From Gigaspora rosea (taxonomy: Eukaryota; Glomeromycota; Glomeromycetes; Diversisporales; Gigasporaceae), in NCBI GenBank assembly GCA_003550325.1, contig QKWP01000791.1, positions 74,555 through 138,554 of the forward strand: a DNA stretch of 64,000 nucleotides. Reading direction: 5' to 3'. The position numbers and the translations under genes are program-made. Every line of letters starts with the position of its first letter. Position 1 is the stretch's first letter. Of the stretch, positions 22,040-33,551 are shown piece by piece. The notes under the pieces were generated by a model, which saw only the letters and a program-made list of their open reading frames with translations, made no database searches and had not been told where the DNA came from.

Positions 22040-24830
22040 ATGGACAGCAATTCAACTCAAGATTCGGCCAAGAAGTGCGTTGTGAAGATCTGCAAGCAAG
22101 TTCTGGCCTTAAAGTGGAAAAAATAACTGATAACGTGTTGACTAAGGCAGAAGCCAATGGAACGTTGGCTTCGTATTACAAAGATCATAAGGATGAGTAT
22201 ATGTGCTTGACCTGTTATAACGCGATCGTAGTAAATGGGTCAAGCACTTATGTAGAACATGCAGCTGAATGGGCAAGAGTATTAAAAAGGCATCGTAATG
22301 ATAATCTTTCTATGTCTGAGTCTATTTCGTTACTAATCAATATTATTTTTGAAAGAGAAGTTATAGGCAACGATCCACCCATTGTTACGTTTTCTCAGCT
22401 TAAGTTAATTGCCGAAGACAAGAATGATCAATTGAGTTTCTTCTTTAACGAAATCGAAGAAATAGCTTGTTTGGGAAGAAAAAATGAAGCTGAACAAAGG
22501 GCTCTTGAACGATCTCTGGCATATCAGTGTTATTTAATGTGCTGGAATCAGTGTATGGCTATACCACTTTGGAATTTGAGAGACGAGTCTACAGCAAATG
22601 AAGATAATCTTTCGTGAGTAGATTGTGTTAATATTTTGACGAAACTTTTGTATAATAGAGAGAAAAATGAGCAGGAGCCGGTTATTTATAGCTTTAAACA
22701 GCTACGAAAAGAAATGGTAGCTAAGGAGTTTAGGCTAAGTAGTTTCTTTGATTCAATCTATAATGCATTACTTCCCGAAAATAGAAGTAGTAAATATTTA
22801 GATAAGCTAGATAAAAAATTGGCGGTTGAGTGTTATGTTATTTGTGGTAACCAAAATTCCAAACTAACAGCATTTAAAAAAGATATTTCGCTTTTTGTAG
22901 ATTTGATGGGGTTTCTACTGAGGCGATCGATGCCTTATTATATGCTGGCATAACAATTTCACGAAGGCATCTTGATAGAGAGAAATCAGCTATCGCTAAT
23001 AATCATCCATATAAGGTTACTTCGTATCTGGAGAATAAAAAAAATAATGCCTTAGTGCTTAATGTTGATGATTATCATAATATTCATACCAAACGAACCC
23101 CCGATACATGCTCAACATCAAGCGCGGCACATATGACAACCTTGTTGCTAAATAGTGTTGATTCGATGGCCATTCCACGGGTCACACCAAATGGTATATC
23201 AATTCATAATCCAAAACTAATTGATTCTAATCTTATTTGCACTTTTTTAGATTCCTATTACATGGGACGAATGGCTAAAACTTTTAATGATCAGTTGTAT
23301 TACAAAGTATCTTTGGACAAGAAGCTTGAAAATATGACTCTTCACAAATACGATGATCGTATAAAAGAACGACAGAAAGAGCGTAAAATGAAAGATACGA
23401 TTCTTTTAGACTTTTTTGAATTAAGTTTAAAAGAAATGGATTCGTATATTATTGCTTTACAAGAAGTTTATAAGATTCCCTTATTAACTAATTACTTAGC
23501 TGATTGTGTTATTCCAGTTGTAGGCGATTGGCCCGGTCAGGTTTTTACTCGACAAGCCATTACCCTTCGTTTGCTAAATCGTAAAGATGATATACCAAAT
23601 GATATATTATCTTTTATTCCAATTATCGGTGTTCTTCATACCCAATTGAATCTACTCGAATCAATATTGAAGACTTATTGGGACTTTTTTAATCTAAAGT
23701 ATCAATATGTCTTTAGTACAAGTAAAATGTTGAGTAAAACGCCAAGCCCGTATCGAATATTCGTTCTTTTAGAGCTAATAAGGGGTGCTTGGAAAGAAAT
23801 CAAACCAATCATAGTAGGTAAGTTTGATAAATGTTGTAAAGATACTGAGTTTCTATTTTTATTTGAATTATTAGACAATACGGTACCAGTCGGGTTAGAT
23901 ATATACTCGACTTTATTTCGGTCTGGGGATTGGAATTCATATATCGAAGGCGTATTTCGGGCATGGAGTATTTTTTTGAGGTTTGAAAGGCATAACTATA
24001 ATAAAGCGCCTTTAGCATTTCTTTCAGATATATTCTATTGGAGTCAGAATAATTATCCGATATTAGATGTACTAAAAGATCACTTAGTTAAGTTTACAGA
24101 TTATCCCGTTGAAAATATGCATAGTAGAATACGACGCCAGACCTCATCTTGTGATTCCCCACAACAACTTTCTAAAACAGCCAAAGTTGTTAACGCCAGA
24201 AAGACTCTTAGTGGATTTGAAGATGTATTCGTCGTTCAAAAAAAATCTACATTTGCAGATAACGATCATTTAGCTTTATTAACGAAAAAAGCGGAGGTGT
24301 TTCTTCTTGAAACCTTCGGTAATGTTTATCGAAAGCTTGGTCAAAGCTCCATCATCAAGGGACAGAAAGAAAAAAACACCTATAAGCTGGTATCGTTAGA
24401 TTTTACTGTGGACAAAAAGCAAATGCAATTAGAATTTAGCAGCGAACATTTGCCAGCATATGACAAATGTGATCATTGTCATTTGCTATTACACGATGGG
24501 ACAGGTAAAAGCTCTATGGTTATAGCATGAGGTCATGGATACAATGAGAGCTGTTTAACTATTTTAATAAACAAAAAATGTCTTTATTGTGAAAATGTTC
24601 TCAAATTAGGTATACGAACTAATGTTTCATCTCTTCTTTCACGATTAAGTAAATTAGCTACTAAGAAGTAAAATCTAAAGGAATTTATTGATGCCGACGA
24701 TGATAGTCCACAAGATCAGATGATATCGGATGAAGATGATATATTAGAAGTGCTTCGAAAAGATAAGCAAGCATTACCGAGAGTGGAGCAAGCTTATTCT
24801 ACGGCTCTTGAAAGATTTTTGAATATTTAG
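22040..24830 (+). pseudogene. DUF6589-like protein with C-terminal RING-like finger, decayed
   Basis: A mostly single-line coding region of about 930 codons, starting near MDSNSTQDSAKKC and ending in a stop at 24828-24830. The frame changes at the start, and there are several interruptions near 22615-22640, 22950-23055, 24530 and 24670. The large central frame (23055-24530, 491 residues) contains DDYHNIHTKRTPDTCSTS, GDWPGQVFTRQ, LLDNTVPVGLDIYSTLFRSG, YNKAPLAFLSDIFYW and DYPVENMHSRIRRQ. From memory these resemble the fungal/metazoan DUF6589 family; I cannot verify this here. The last part reads CDHC, then a stop where a Cys is expected, GHGYN, then C and CLYC: a RING-type zinc-binding pattern. 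Such proteins are multi-copy in AM fungi, so this may be a transposon-borne or a host expanded gene. No terminal repeats were found. Function unknown. Confidence 0.6.
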
Positions 24831-25549
24831 AATTTATATTTTTTTTTTCAATGTAATTTTGAATTAAATATTTTAATCAATAAAAAAAAGTATTTATTTT
24901 TTTTAATGTAATACTATCAGTTTTATTTTTGGTAAATAAAATAAAATTAAATTACATTTATTACTTAATAATTACATACTATACATGTAAAAAAAAAAAA
25001 AAAAAAAGTGCTTGTAATCAATTATTCATTTAACGAGATTCTTGAATAACTAGTTAATTCTAAGTAATCGTCTATCTCTACATGGTGTATGAACCACCTA
25101 TACCCATTATTCTACGTGTGATTATTCATACGCCATCTAACCACCTTGCCAAGGACTTGTTTCCATTCTTTTGAATGTTATCTAATCTATGCTAAAAGGA
25201 TCCATTCGATTCATCTTCATATTTCATAATTCTAAGTTGAAAGCCTTTAATATAGTATCAACATTATTGTTTTCGCTTGTTCATCCTTGTATTATTTTTT
25301 AAGAGTTACACGCTTGACATCAAGCTTCAAAAGTGTTCTATCGGTTGGAATTTGCATATTTTCCAATTCTTTTAGAATCCAATTCATCAAATACTTACAC
25401 ATTTGTTGTAGCGCTTGAGTTAATTCATATATTTGAGATCGCTATACTATAAAATTTGTAAACTTACTAAACATGTAAGTATAAAATAAAATAAAATAAA
25501 GCGGTATACTGTGTAATAATTTGAAATTTAACTTACTTCTTTTAATATA
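24831..25549. other. 3' flank and AT-rich intergenic, no gene
   Basis: Poly-A and poly-T runs after the decayed gene, then AT-rich sequence. No motif is recognised. Confidence 0.4.
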
Positions 25550-25780
25550 CAGTTGGATCTTTCTAAATGCAATGATATATTAAAACTTAGCCAAACGTGC
25601 ACTTAAAGAGATATTGCTTAGGGAGGTAAAAACTTAGCCAAACGTGCACTTAAAGAGATATTTCTAGAGAGGTAAAAATCTATAGGCTTAATATTAGTTT
25701 GGCCCAAGAGAAGACGTGCATTTAGAGAGACGTTTCATAGGACGTGCACTTAGGGGAATTGCATTTAGAAGATCTGACTG
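25550..25780. mobile_element. Tc1/mariner MITE, CAGTTGGATC family
   Basis: The ends CAGTTGGATCTTTCTAAATG and, inverted, CAGTCAGATCTTCTAAATGC are flanked by TA (25548-25549, 25781-25782). Inside, a 46-bp unit with AAACTTAGCCAAACGTGCAC is tandemly repeated. The CAGTNNGATCTNTCTAAATGCAA end pattern is common in Tc1/mariner-pogo elements. Confidence 0.8.
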
Positions 25781-25782
25781 TA

Positions 25783-26287
25783 TATAATGATACAAAAAAA
25801 TAAAAAAAAGTAACTAATGCAATTGTCTGTGGTAAAAGTAAAAGCATTAGTAGATCAGTAATTAGTAAGCAAATTGAAACTGGGTAAGTGAAGCGAAGCA
25901 AAGACTATGTTAATATTATAAAAATCGAACAATTTCATTGGTCAGATTGGCACTGAGTCATCGCTAAGTCAAGATTTACAGATTTAGAAAGCTTGTGTAA
26001 TGGAGTTTGTCCACCATGCTTAATTTTTTAATATATCATATGTTTAAATTTGTATAGCCAATAGGTAATTTTTCAAAAAGTCAAATGTTTATTTGTATAA
26101 CAAAGATGATTTTTATAACAAGTTAAATCTTTATTTTGTAGAATATTGCTAACTTGCCTCCTGGGTAAAATTACTTTATCATGTGATTTTATATTAACCA
26201 ATAATATCAAATAATAAAAAATGGTGCACCTTCACTATGGTGTACTGCAGGATCTTATGATCAATAGTAATGCATTTTTTCAGAACA
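25783..26287. other. Intergenic, no gene
   Basis: AT-rich sequence between two MITEs. Nothing recognisable. Confidence 0.4.
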
Positions 26288-26295
26288 ATCCAGAT

Positions 26296-26567
26296 CAGTG
26301 TTGTACACGGACATTGTCCCGCCGATTTTTCAGGGACGCAGACAGTCCGGGACGGGACGTCCGGGACATGTCCGCAATAATGTCCCAACATGATACATGT
26401 CCGTCGGGTAAAACCAATCAAATTGCGGAATTATACAAATTTTATTGGTAGATGATCACGTGTTGAGTCGCAAAATGTCCGGGACAAAAAAAATTCTGGG
26501 CGGACATGTCCCAGACGTCCCATTCCGGACTGTCCGCCGTCCGTGCCTGTGTTCCATGACAACACTG
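26296..26567. mobile_element. hAT-type MITE rich in GTCCGGGAC motifs, copy 1
   Basis: Ends CAGTGTTGTACACGGACATT and, inverted, CAGTGTTGTCATGGAACACA. Flanking 8-bp repeats are ATCCAGAT (26288-26295) and CTCCAGAT (26568-26575), one mismatch. Multiple GTCCGGGAC/GGACATGTCC subterminal motifs look like transposase-binding repeats. Open frames on both strands here are artefacts of the element. Copy 2 is at 42461-42828. Confidence 0.85.
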
Positions 26568-26575
26568 CTCCAGAT

Positions 26576-27110
26576 CATGTAATTAATGTAATCAATATGC
26601 AACATAATATTCTAATTTTTTTCATTTAATTTATTAAGAATTTTACTTGCAATAATAGGTGACATAGTAATTTACATTTTATTTAATCTATGCCACAGAA
26701 CAAAATACTATAAAGCTACCTCTAACTCTAACCACTAACCTATCTAACTCTAACCCTATATGCTAATCTATCCCTAACTCTAACCCTAAACTATACTACT
26801 TATATATATTAATAACTAACTAATCAACTAACTAACTAATGCTATACATATCCGCAGATCTTGAAATTAGCCCTTTTTTTTGTACCTTAATTTTATATCA
26901 GCTGATCATTTGTACCCCAAAAATAGTAAAAAAAAAAATTAATTACAAAAATTTTTATAAGTTTAATATACGTCAAACCAATCGTCCGACCCAAAAACCA
27001 ATCGTTCTTTAAAGAATTAATCGAGTAAGAAGTCATTACCAATGTTATAATATATATAACTAACTTATTTAATATTTATTTTTATTAATATATAGATTTA
27101 ACAAACCGTA
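26576..27110. other. Intergenic with degenerate CTAACC motifs
   Basis: A stretch at about 26718-26840 is rich in CTAACTCTAACCCTA-like words, a degenerate telomere-like simple sequence. It is not a regular telomeric array. Confidence 0.5.
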
Positions 27111-27970
27111 ATGACTAATAATCAAGCTATTTCTGCTAATGACGATTAAGTTAATGTCTCTGTTGGTTACCCAATAGTTTTTATTCCATATACGGCTATA
27201 CAACAAAGTTTTGAGTGTAAAACTTGTAAAGTTATATATCAAACAAGAAAAGGGTTAACTCGCCACCAAAATGCTATTCGAAAATATAATATTCGTCGCG
27301 AAGGCTTGTACGTATTACCTTTCGAAGCAATCAATCAATTTAAATCAGATCTTATATATATTATAGGAAGTAAGCTTAAAGAACATTTTAAGCAATCAGG
27401 AAAACAAACTATTTCATTTCCGTGTTTGAAAAGCCTGTTTTTTTAGAGTTTTTGAAGGCTATATTCATTACTTTAATTTTAGAAATGGTAGCTATAAATG
27501 CTTTTTTCATGGGCCCGATGCATACTTGCAATTGACTAATATTCTTAATAATTCAAATTGGGGCCGTAAATTTTTTGATAATGATCACCAANTTTAAATC
27601 CGATCTTATATATATTATAGGAAGTAAGCTTAAAGAACATTTTAAGCAATCAGGAAAACAAACTATTTCATTTCCGTGTTTGGAAAGCTGTTTTTTGGAG
27701 TTTTTGAGGGCTATATTCATTACTTTAATTTTAGAAATGGTAGCTATAAATGCTTTTTTCATGGGCCCGATGCATACTTGCAATTGACTAATATTCTTAA
27801 TAATTCAAATTGGGGCCGTAAATTTTTTGATAATGATCACCAACATTCATTGTGCTGTTTAATGCACAAGCTGAGAAAAAGACTAATTGCAATTTATTTG
27901 ATAAAAATAGATTACCAAAACTGACTGTCGAGTGGAAAATGAAAATCAAAAGAGATACAAAAAATAATTA
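27111..27970 (+). pseudogene. C2H2-finger protein relic of a repetitive family
   Basis: Reading begins MTNNQAISANDD, hits a stop, then continues VNVSVGYPIVFIPYTAIQQS and a C2H2-like finger FECKTCKVIYQTRKGLTRHQ (C-x2-C-x12-H; the second His-side ligand is not evident). It goes on to FKSDLIYIIGSKLKEHFKQS and GKQTISFPC. After the duplicated block, frames with FGVFEGYIHYFN and GRKFFDND follow, then LTVEWKMKIKRD near 27915. From memory, multi-copy AM-fungal proteins have this same finger-then-FKDTIVYIIQ layout; the function is unknown to me. About 250 bp of it is present twice around an N (see repeat entry). The continuation to 29600 is too decayed to read. Confidence 0.5.
27339..27843. repeat. 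Near-identical tandem duplication around an N base
   Basis: Block 27339-27591 recurs at 27593-27843, offset about 254 bp and differing by only a few substitutions and short indels. A single N at 27592 sits exactly at the junction. This looks like two overlapping contig ends joined without merging, rather than biology. Confidence 0.8.
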
Positions 27971-28244
27971 AACCTTGGCTGGGTATATCTATCTAAGTTT
28001 TTATACACAACAGATTTAGTTTATTTTTTTGAAAAAAATATGAACTTAGACTATGTTGAGTATTAATAAAAGCACATTAATGATTTATGACATAGATCTT
28101 TACATTTTCGTAATGAATTGGCAAAAATTAGTAAAGGTAAATAGTATTGGTATTAAAAACCCAGTTCGCTACCTGAACCTAAAGATTGGTCCCATGAAAA
28201 TTGTTTAGCCTTAGTTCCTGGTATTTCAATTGCTGTAAAACCCT

Positions 28245-28312
28245 TCACTTCGTGATTTGCATCACTCCGTTCCTGGTATTCGTGATTTGCATCACTTCGT
28301 TCCTGGTATTTA
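28245..28312. repeat. Short tandem duplication of about 33 bp
   Basis: CGTGATTTGCATCACTCCGT then TCCTGGTATT is followed immediately by a second copy (CGTGATTTGCATCACTTCGT, TCCTGGTATT). Confidence 0.8.
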
Positions 28313-29260
28313 AGACTACTTTACAAAATGTTTACCTTTTATCCAAATGTCTTAACAAGATATTATTGATAAAGTGAACCATATGAAAGAAAAACTTTAG
28401 GAAGATATATTAAAAACTTCTGGGTCGCCTGATATCATAACTATTCTTCTATCACGTTATAATTTCGCAGTGAACGCGCAGCAGAAATTGCATCAGGGTT
28501 TGATAAGAAACCAAGCTTTATACGGATATTAATAATCTATATAAGCCTAAATTACTACAAGAAATAGTTTTACTTTGGAATTTATGTGGTAAACAAGCAA
28601 GCCTTGTTATAGTTAATTAAAGCATTTGAGTGAAATCGGACAAAGGTGGCAGTTTCCAAGTAAAATGATCTTGAATTCCGTTCGAAAGTATCATAGTACT
28701 CAAATTCAACTTTATTAATATTGTATTAAATCATTACGTTTATGCTGGAGCCATCCCTTTGTTTTTATTATAATAAATTCACTCAATTTACTTTCATCTA
28801 TTAAAAAAAAAAGAAATTTATGAGCCTTTGACGTGCTTAAAATATAAGGTGCGCAGGCAGAACGATGCCAATTATAAAACATATTACCTTTAGAGTTGAT
28901 AACTACAAACACAGCCAAACATGGTTTTTCAAATCTATATCGAATTATTCAAGATTTCAAAAAACTGACATTGGTTTTTTTTTAAAAAAAAGTCATGGTC
29001 TATTAAACTACCGTTTCACAGCAGAAGCCAAATTCTTTTCTATAATTATCCTTAGATTCCAAATAAAACAATGATTCACCATTGATCGAAAGGCATGATG
29101 CTCTTACTATTAGCATTCATCCTCAGGTTATAAAAAAAATTTTGATATTTTAGATATATGGCTGATAGAACGAAATTATCGCCATTTTGCATATTTAATA
29201 GAAAAACTATACCTCAAGAAACTTTCCAAACGTGTTCAGAGAAAGTCAATAACGTATAGA

Positions 29261-29431
29261 TTAGAATGTCTAACAATCTGAATTTTCTTTTAATTCTTGA
29301 TTCTTGTGCACCTTTAGTAGATTCGGTAAAACAATAAGTTTTCTAGGTTAGAACGTCTAACAATCTGAATTTTCTTTTAATTCTTGATTCTTGTGCACCT
29401 TTAGTAGATTCGGTAAAACAATAAGTTTTCT
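29261..29431. repeat. 87-bp tandem duplication
   Basis: Two almost identical units start TTAGAAYGTCTAACAATCTG and include GATTCTTGTGCACCTTTAGT and AAACAATAAGTTTTCT, offset 87 bp. Only about one base differs over most of the unit, so it is a recent event or an assembly artefact. Confidence 0.85.
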
Positions 29432-29717
29432 TAATACGAACATGACTGCGATTCCTAGTGGACCAATGTACAACATTTAAACATATCATTGAGAGGTTTG
29501 AAGCAAGGTTTGTACACATAACGTTGGCTAATAGGACAAGTCGAATTAACTCAGCGTTCTCATTCTAAACTGCGTGGGGTCCAATTAAATAATTTAATTA
29601 GACACTTGATATGTTCCAAGAGCCTTTTGAGAGAGATAAAGAGAGATAAAAAAGAAAGAAGAGATCATAATACAGAAAGGGTATTGATTTCTAATAAAAG
29701 TATGTACGTAGCAATTA

Positions 29718-30009
29718 AAATTTGATAATTTGTGGAATTTAGTAAAAAATTTGCCAATTCAATACTATTATATAACTTCACGGACATGCATGTCCATGAA
29801 ATCATGTGATAGTATTGAAACATTTTTATCTAGCACAAAATGACATCGATGAAGTACGTACTGTACACAATTAAAAATTTGATAATTTGTGGGAACAGCA
29901 ATACAATTTAGTAAAAAATTTGCTGATTTAATACTATTATATAACTTCGCGGACATGCATGTCCGTGAAATGTGATAATGTTGAAACATTCTATTCATGT
30001 TATCTAGCA
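29718..30009. repeat. Duplicated block with CGGACATGCATGTCCG palindrome
   Basis: Two copies (about 29718-29837 and 29868-30009) share ATTTGATAATTTGTGG, TACTATTATATAACTTC, a 16-bp palindrome (ACGGACATGCATGTCCAT / CGGACATGCATGTCCG) and TTATCTAGCAC. The second has short extra segments. Confidence 0.75.
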
Positions 30010-31300
30010 CTGTAATTTGAGATATGATACAAAAATGACATCGATGCTTGAGCTCTCTTTTTATCTTTCAATTGATTTATGTATCCAAAAAAAAGATAAC
30101 TCACTCAATTGTCTAAACTTTAGCACCCAAAGCTTTGGAATTCGAAATTTTGATACAAACTTGCTGCTAGCTTTTGGTTACTCGATTAACCGAAATTTCT
30201 CTATTAAAATAATATATGTACTTAATACGTACCGCATATTAGCCGTTTTATCCTAATTAATATGAAGATGTTGCTGTTTAGAACCTAAATTTGAAGTGGA
30301 TTTTTGAGCAAAATACATAGACTGGTTTTCATAGCTAAGAATTTCAAAAATGGCAGATTTCCTTTCTGCACCATCACCACCATCTTTTATAGTCTTTCTG
30401 AAGAAGGTAGAGACTTGGTTATGGTTCTTCTTTTCAACAGGTGAGCAAGAAAATGCTGCCAACCCGAAATATCTATGGCGATTCATAAATTTAGGCAAAT
30501 GATGCACTAATATATGCATGTACAGAGTAATGTCTTTTGGTCGATAAAGACCTTTTTTAAAATAAATTGTGTTGGGCTCACCTTGATGGGGAGTAAGAAA
30601 TAAACTTAACCAGTTTTTTGCTTAAATTGCAAAAAATTAGGGTCGGTTTCTGGTTGTTTCATAGCAATATAAAGAGCATCAAACTCTCTCCAGAGACAAT
30701 TAATTAATGCGCCCCATTCTTTATCAAATATTACCTCTAAATTAAAATTGCGCATTACAGTTTCTTTATTATCACCCATTAAGGGCGTATTAGACCAATT
30801 ACGTGTGCTATGATCCTGCCAAAAATCAAACTTAATGGAAATTCGGAGCATTTCCGTGCAGATAATTTTTCTAATATGATCATTATATTGATTTTCTGAT
30901 TCAAGGTCCTGAATTACTAATGACCATAAACGGTCCCAAATTCTTAGCATTATGTGGAGCTCATTGGGAACATAATGTTCCAAAGGAATCATAGGTAAGA
31001 GAGAAGCTTTACAATGTCCAGGTGGTGGTTTTGTACTCTTAAGCTGATCCATACTTTTTTCAATTGTATAAACTTTATCCATAGTGTGGGTACTAAGATC
31101 CTTTTTGGTGCACAAGCACCAAGGGCAAAAGTAATTTGCATTTGGTGCATTGAAGCCCAAAATTATACTTAAAAATTTCCAGTCGCTACAAAAATAAAGA
31201 ATAATTTCCCATCATATTCCAATTAACTCTAGACCATTTTCTACCAACTTATAAAATAATACAATTTATAAGTTTTTTTATAGATTAATGAAAAACAGCT

Positions 31301-31368
31301 TAGACATAGGTGTTATTTTGAATTTTGGCTCGAATTTGGGCCAAAATTCGAAATAATACCCATGTCTA
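31301..31368. mobile_element. 68-bp micro-foldback element
   Basis: A near-perfect hairpin: TAGACATAGGTGTTATTTTG followed by AATTTTGG, and the inverse at the right end. It lies in a probable intron of the decayed minus-strand gene. The core GGTGTTATTTCGAATTTTG matches the larger hairpin at 48097-48214. Confidence 0.75.
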
Positions 31369-32333
31369 CTATTTAAAGAATCCATAGAAAAAAAATTACC
31401 ATATGCAATTCATTTATCATCGGCTCCATTGCATTTTGTAAGGTTTCATAATTTTCTCCACCAGGATATAAAACTATCGTATAGTGGCACTCAGCTCAAT
31501 AAATGTTTAAAATATCATCTAATATGACACAAGTAATCATCACGTGTTTAATCTTCCTGCCCACATTCCGCTGTCTTCTGAAATATGAAGGTGAACTATT
31601 GGATTATTTTTATTAAGAGTATTCTTTTTTACAAGATCCGGAATTATATAAAGCAAAATATTAGTGATTGGCCTATAGCCTACTTTTACAACATACTGTA
31701 ACATCTCTTTTTCAATGTCATTATCAATAATATGAGATGTTTCATTCGTTGTAAAAGAACTATTTTTAATATCTAAAACAAAAATTGGGATATTTTCACC
31801 CATTTCCTCATTTATTTTTTTTTAACATTTGCAACATTATATTCTCGTAGTAATCCAGCCTCAAGTGCAGTCAAATCTCTATAGGCGTCACGAGAGATTA
31901 AGCCTTTGTTAATAACGTTTACGAATGCATCAATATTTTGCTCTTTTTCATTATAGCAAATGGCAGAATAATTTTTGCTCTGAACATTAAACCGAACTTC
32001 TTGTAAAACTGGCTGATCAATTTGATTGTAAAAATTAAGAGCTTCACTTTCAAAGATTTTGTCTACTTGCATAGAAAATGCACGTGAGTGTTTTGTCTTC
32101 ATGGACTCGCTGAGTAGATTAAACGATTTTAAAGCATATGGTCGCTTTTCCTTTTTTTTATGTTCCCGTTCATGTTCTATATCAATTATATTCAGACCAA
32201 AAACATGAATACCAGAAATTCTTGAATGAGTATTAGAACTTTTTTTTCTCTATATTAAATATTTAGATATTTATTAAATAAAATTATACGATATAAGCTT
32301 TATTAAAGTAATATTATATACTAAGGGGAGTAA

Positions 32334-32475
32334 CAAAAATCAGGTGATTTTTTAGGGGGGGAGGAGGGTAAAAAAAGTTGAAATTATATATAAGAACCTG
32401 ACTATTTATATATTGAGGAAGAGGGAGGGGGTAGGCCTCTGATAAAAAATAATCAGGTGATTAATGACACTGCCC
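32334..32475. mobile_element. 142-bp MITE, AAGGGAGTGACAAAATCAGG family, copy 2
   Basis: Same ends and interior as 19715-19863 (AGGGGAGTAACAAAAATCAG, ATATATAAGAACCTGACTAT, AATCAGGTGATTAATGACAC), flanked by TA on both sides. It sits at an exon edge of the decayed minus-strand gene and supplies the last codons of the 32453-32809 frame. Confidence 0.8.
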
Positions 32476-32819
32476 TAACGTTTAGATAATCATTTGCAAC
32501 TTTAGATGGGGATTCATTTGATTCTATGATATATTGTTGGGAATTTTCTTTGAATTTAATTCTAAAAACTGGTTTATTTGATTGATATTCAATTTCGCAT
32601 TCGACTATATGATCTTTTCCCCAACTTGTTTTAACTATATAATCATCTGGAACTTTATACCGAGTTTTATTTCTTGTGTGAGATGAGGTATAACATATTA
32701 TATCTTTTAATGGATAATATCCTTCATTAATAATATGATATGTATATATAGTGTTATTCTGTTTTAGCGAAAAAGGATTATTTTTAGGATATTTATTTTC
32801 AGAAAACATTTTTTTAAAG

Positions 32820-33551
32820 TCTAGTTGAGAAAGCGCGATGGAATTTTATGATGTATTTTCATATGAATCGCTTGGTATAGTGTCATGGTAAAGTTTGGTA
32901 CACCATCTTTTCACTTAGAATAGTACCACGGTAATGTGCTATCAATCGCTTGTTATAGTACCTTGGTAACGTTTTGTGCCACTAAATTTAAGTTTTTTTT
33001 TTAATTGCTCAACAGGGTTTTAATCAAGTTTCAAGCAGAGTGACTTATTATTTATTGTGAAATGTGCATCTAAAAACCCTAACCCTTAAAAATGCGTCCA
33101 AAAAAAATTATTTTTCAATTTTTTTTACACTACTGTACTATACATATTTCATTATAATCTGATTTTAATTTCTTAAACCAAAATAAATATATATATATAT
33201 ATATTTTTTTTAGATGCTGATTTTCAAAAAATGGCCTTTAAACTTATTTTTGACCTATAATTAAATACATGAATGTGGTATATTATACATATTTAATTAG
33301 GAATACAAATTTATTAAAAGGCTGTACACACGAAAATTCGTTTTGCGATAAAATTTATGAATATTTTTGATGCTTCTCAATTATGATTGGGGTCGGTAAT
33401 AAGTTGTGCACTGTAAAATAGGCACGTACTGTACGTCGTAAGTTTGTATACTTACATCTAAATTACTATTTTAAATCTTTTTTTTTTCTCATTTTTAAAA
33501 AGTAAAATAGATTATACTAATTCGTTTTGTTATAAAAAATCATCTAATTTA
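32820..33551. other. Intergenic, no gene
   Basis: AT-rich. A short motif pair at 32870-32985 (ATAGTGTCATGGTAAAGTTT and TTATAGTACCTTGGTAACGT) is loosely repeated, and an (AT)n run lies near 33189-33204. No coding region. Confidence 0.4.

Larger units (their letters stand above)
27970..30252. other. Decayed repeat region, no readable gene
   Basis: Possible remnants of the upstream family's 3' part (for example PEPKDWSHENCLALVPGISI near 28168-28230, plus strand), but frames are short and interrupted. Three local duplications inside are listed separately. No functional gene is supported. Confidence 0.4.
30253..32809 (-). pseudogene. Multi-exon protein of unnamed AM-fungal repeat family, decayed
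   Basis: Successive minus-strand segments form one coding order: YTYHIINEGYYPLKDIICYT and KTSWGKDHIVECEIEYQ (32809-32460); SNTHSRISGIHVFGLNIIDI to MKTKHSRAFSMQVDKIF (about 32250-31812); GENIPIFVLDIKNSS to SEDSGMWAGR (31803-31560); IVLYPGGENYETLQNAMEPM (about 31480-31400); SDWKFLSIILGFNAPNANYF with CPWC (31185-31090); LPMIPLEHYVPNELHIML, NWSNTPLMGDNKETVMRNFN (to 30606); TPHQGEPNTIYFKKGLYRPK and VHHLPKFMNRHRYFGLAAFS with VEKKNHNQV (to 30253). A CPWC-x-C knuckle and conserved HH motifs suggest metal binding. Frame breaks occur at about 31810, 31555 and 30608; two MITEs are inserted (32334-32475, 31301-31368). I recall multi-copy AM-fungal proteins like this but no family name. It could be a transposon enzyme or a host family. 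Confidence 0.55.

Noticed and set aside
26194-26451. Short frames with His/Cys-rich composition on both strands
   Set aside because: They lie over the GTCCGGGAC-rich hAT MITE and reflect its palindromic motifs; the same occurs at 42469-42978.
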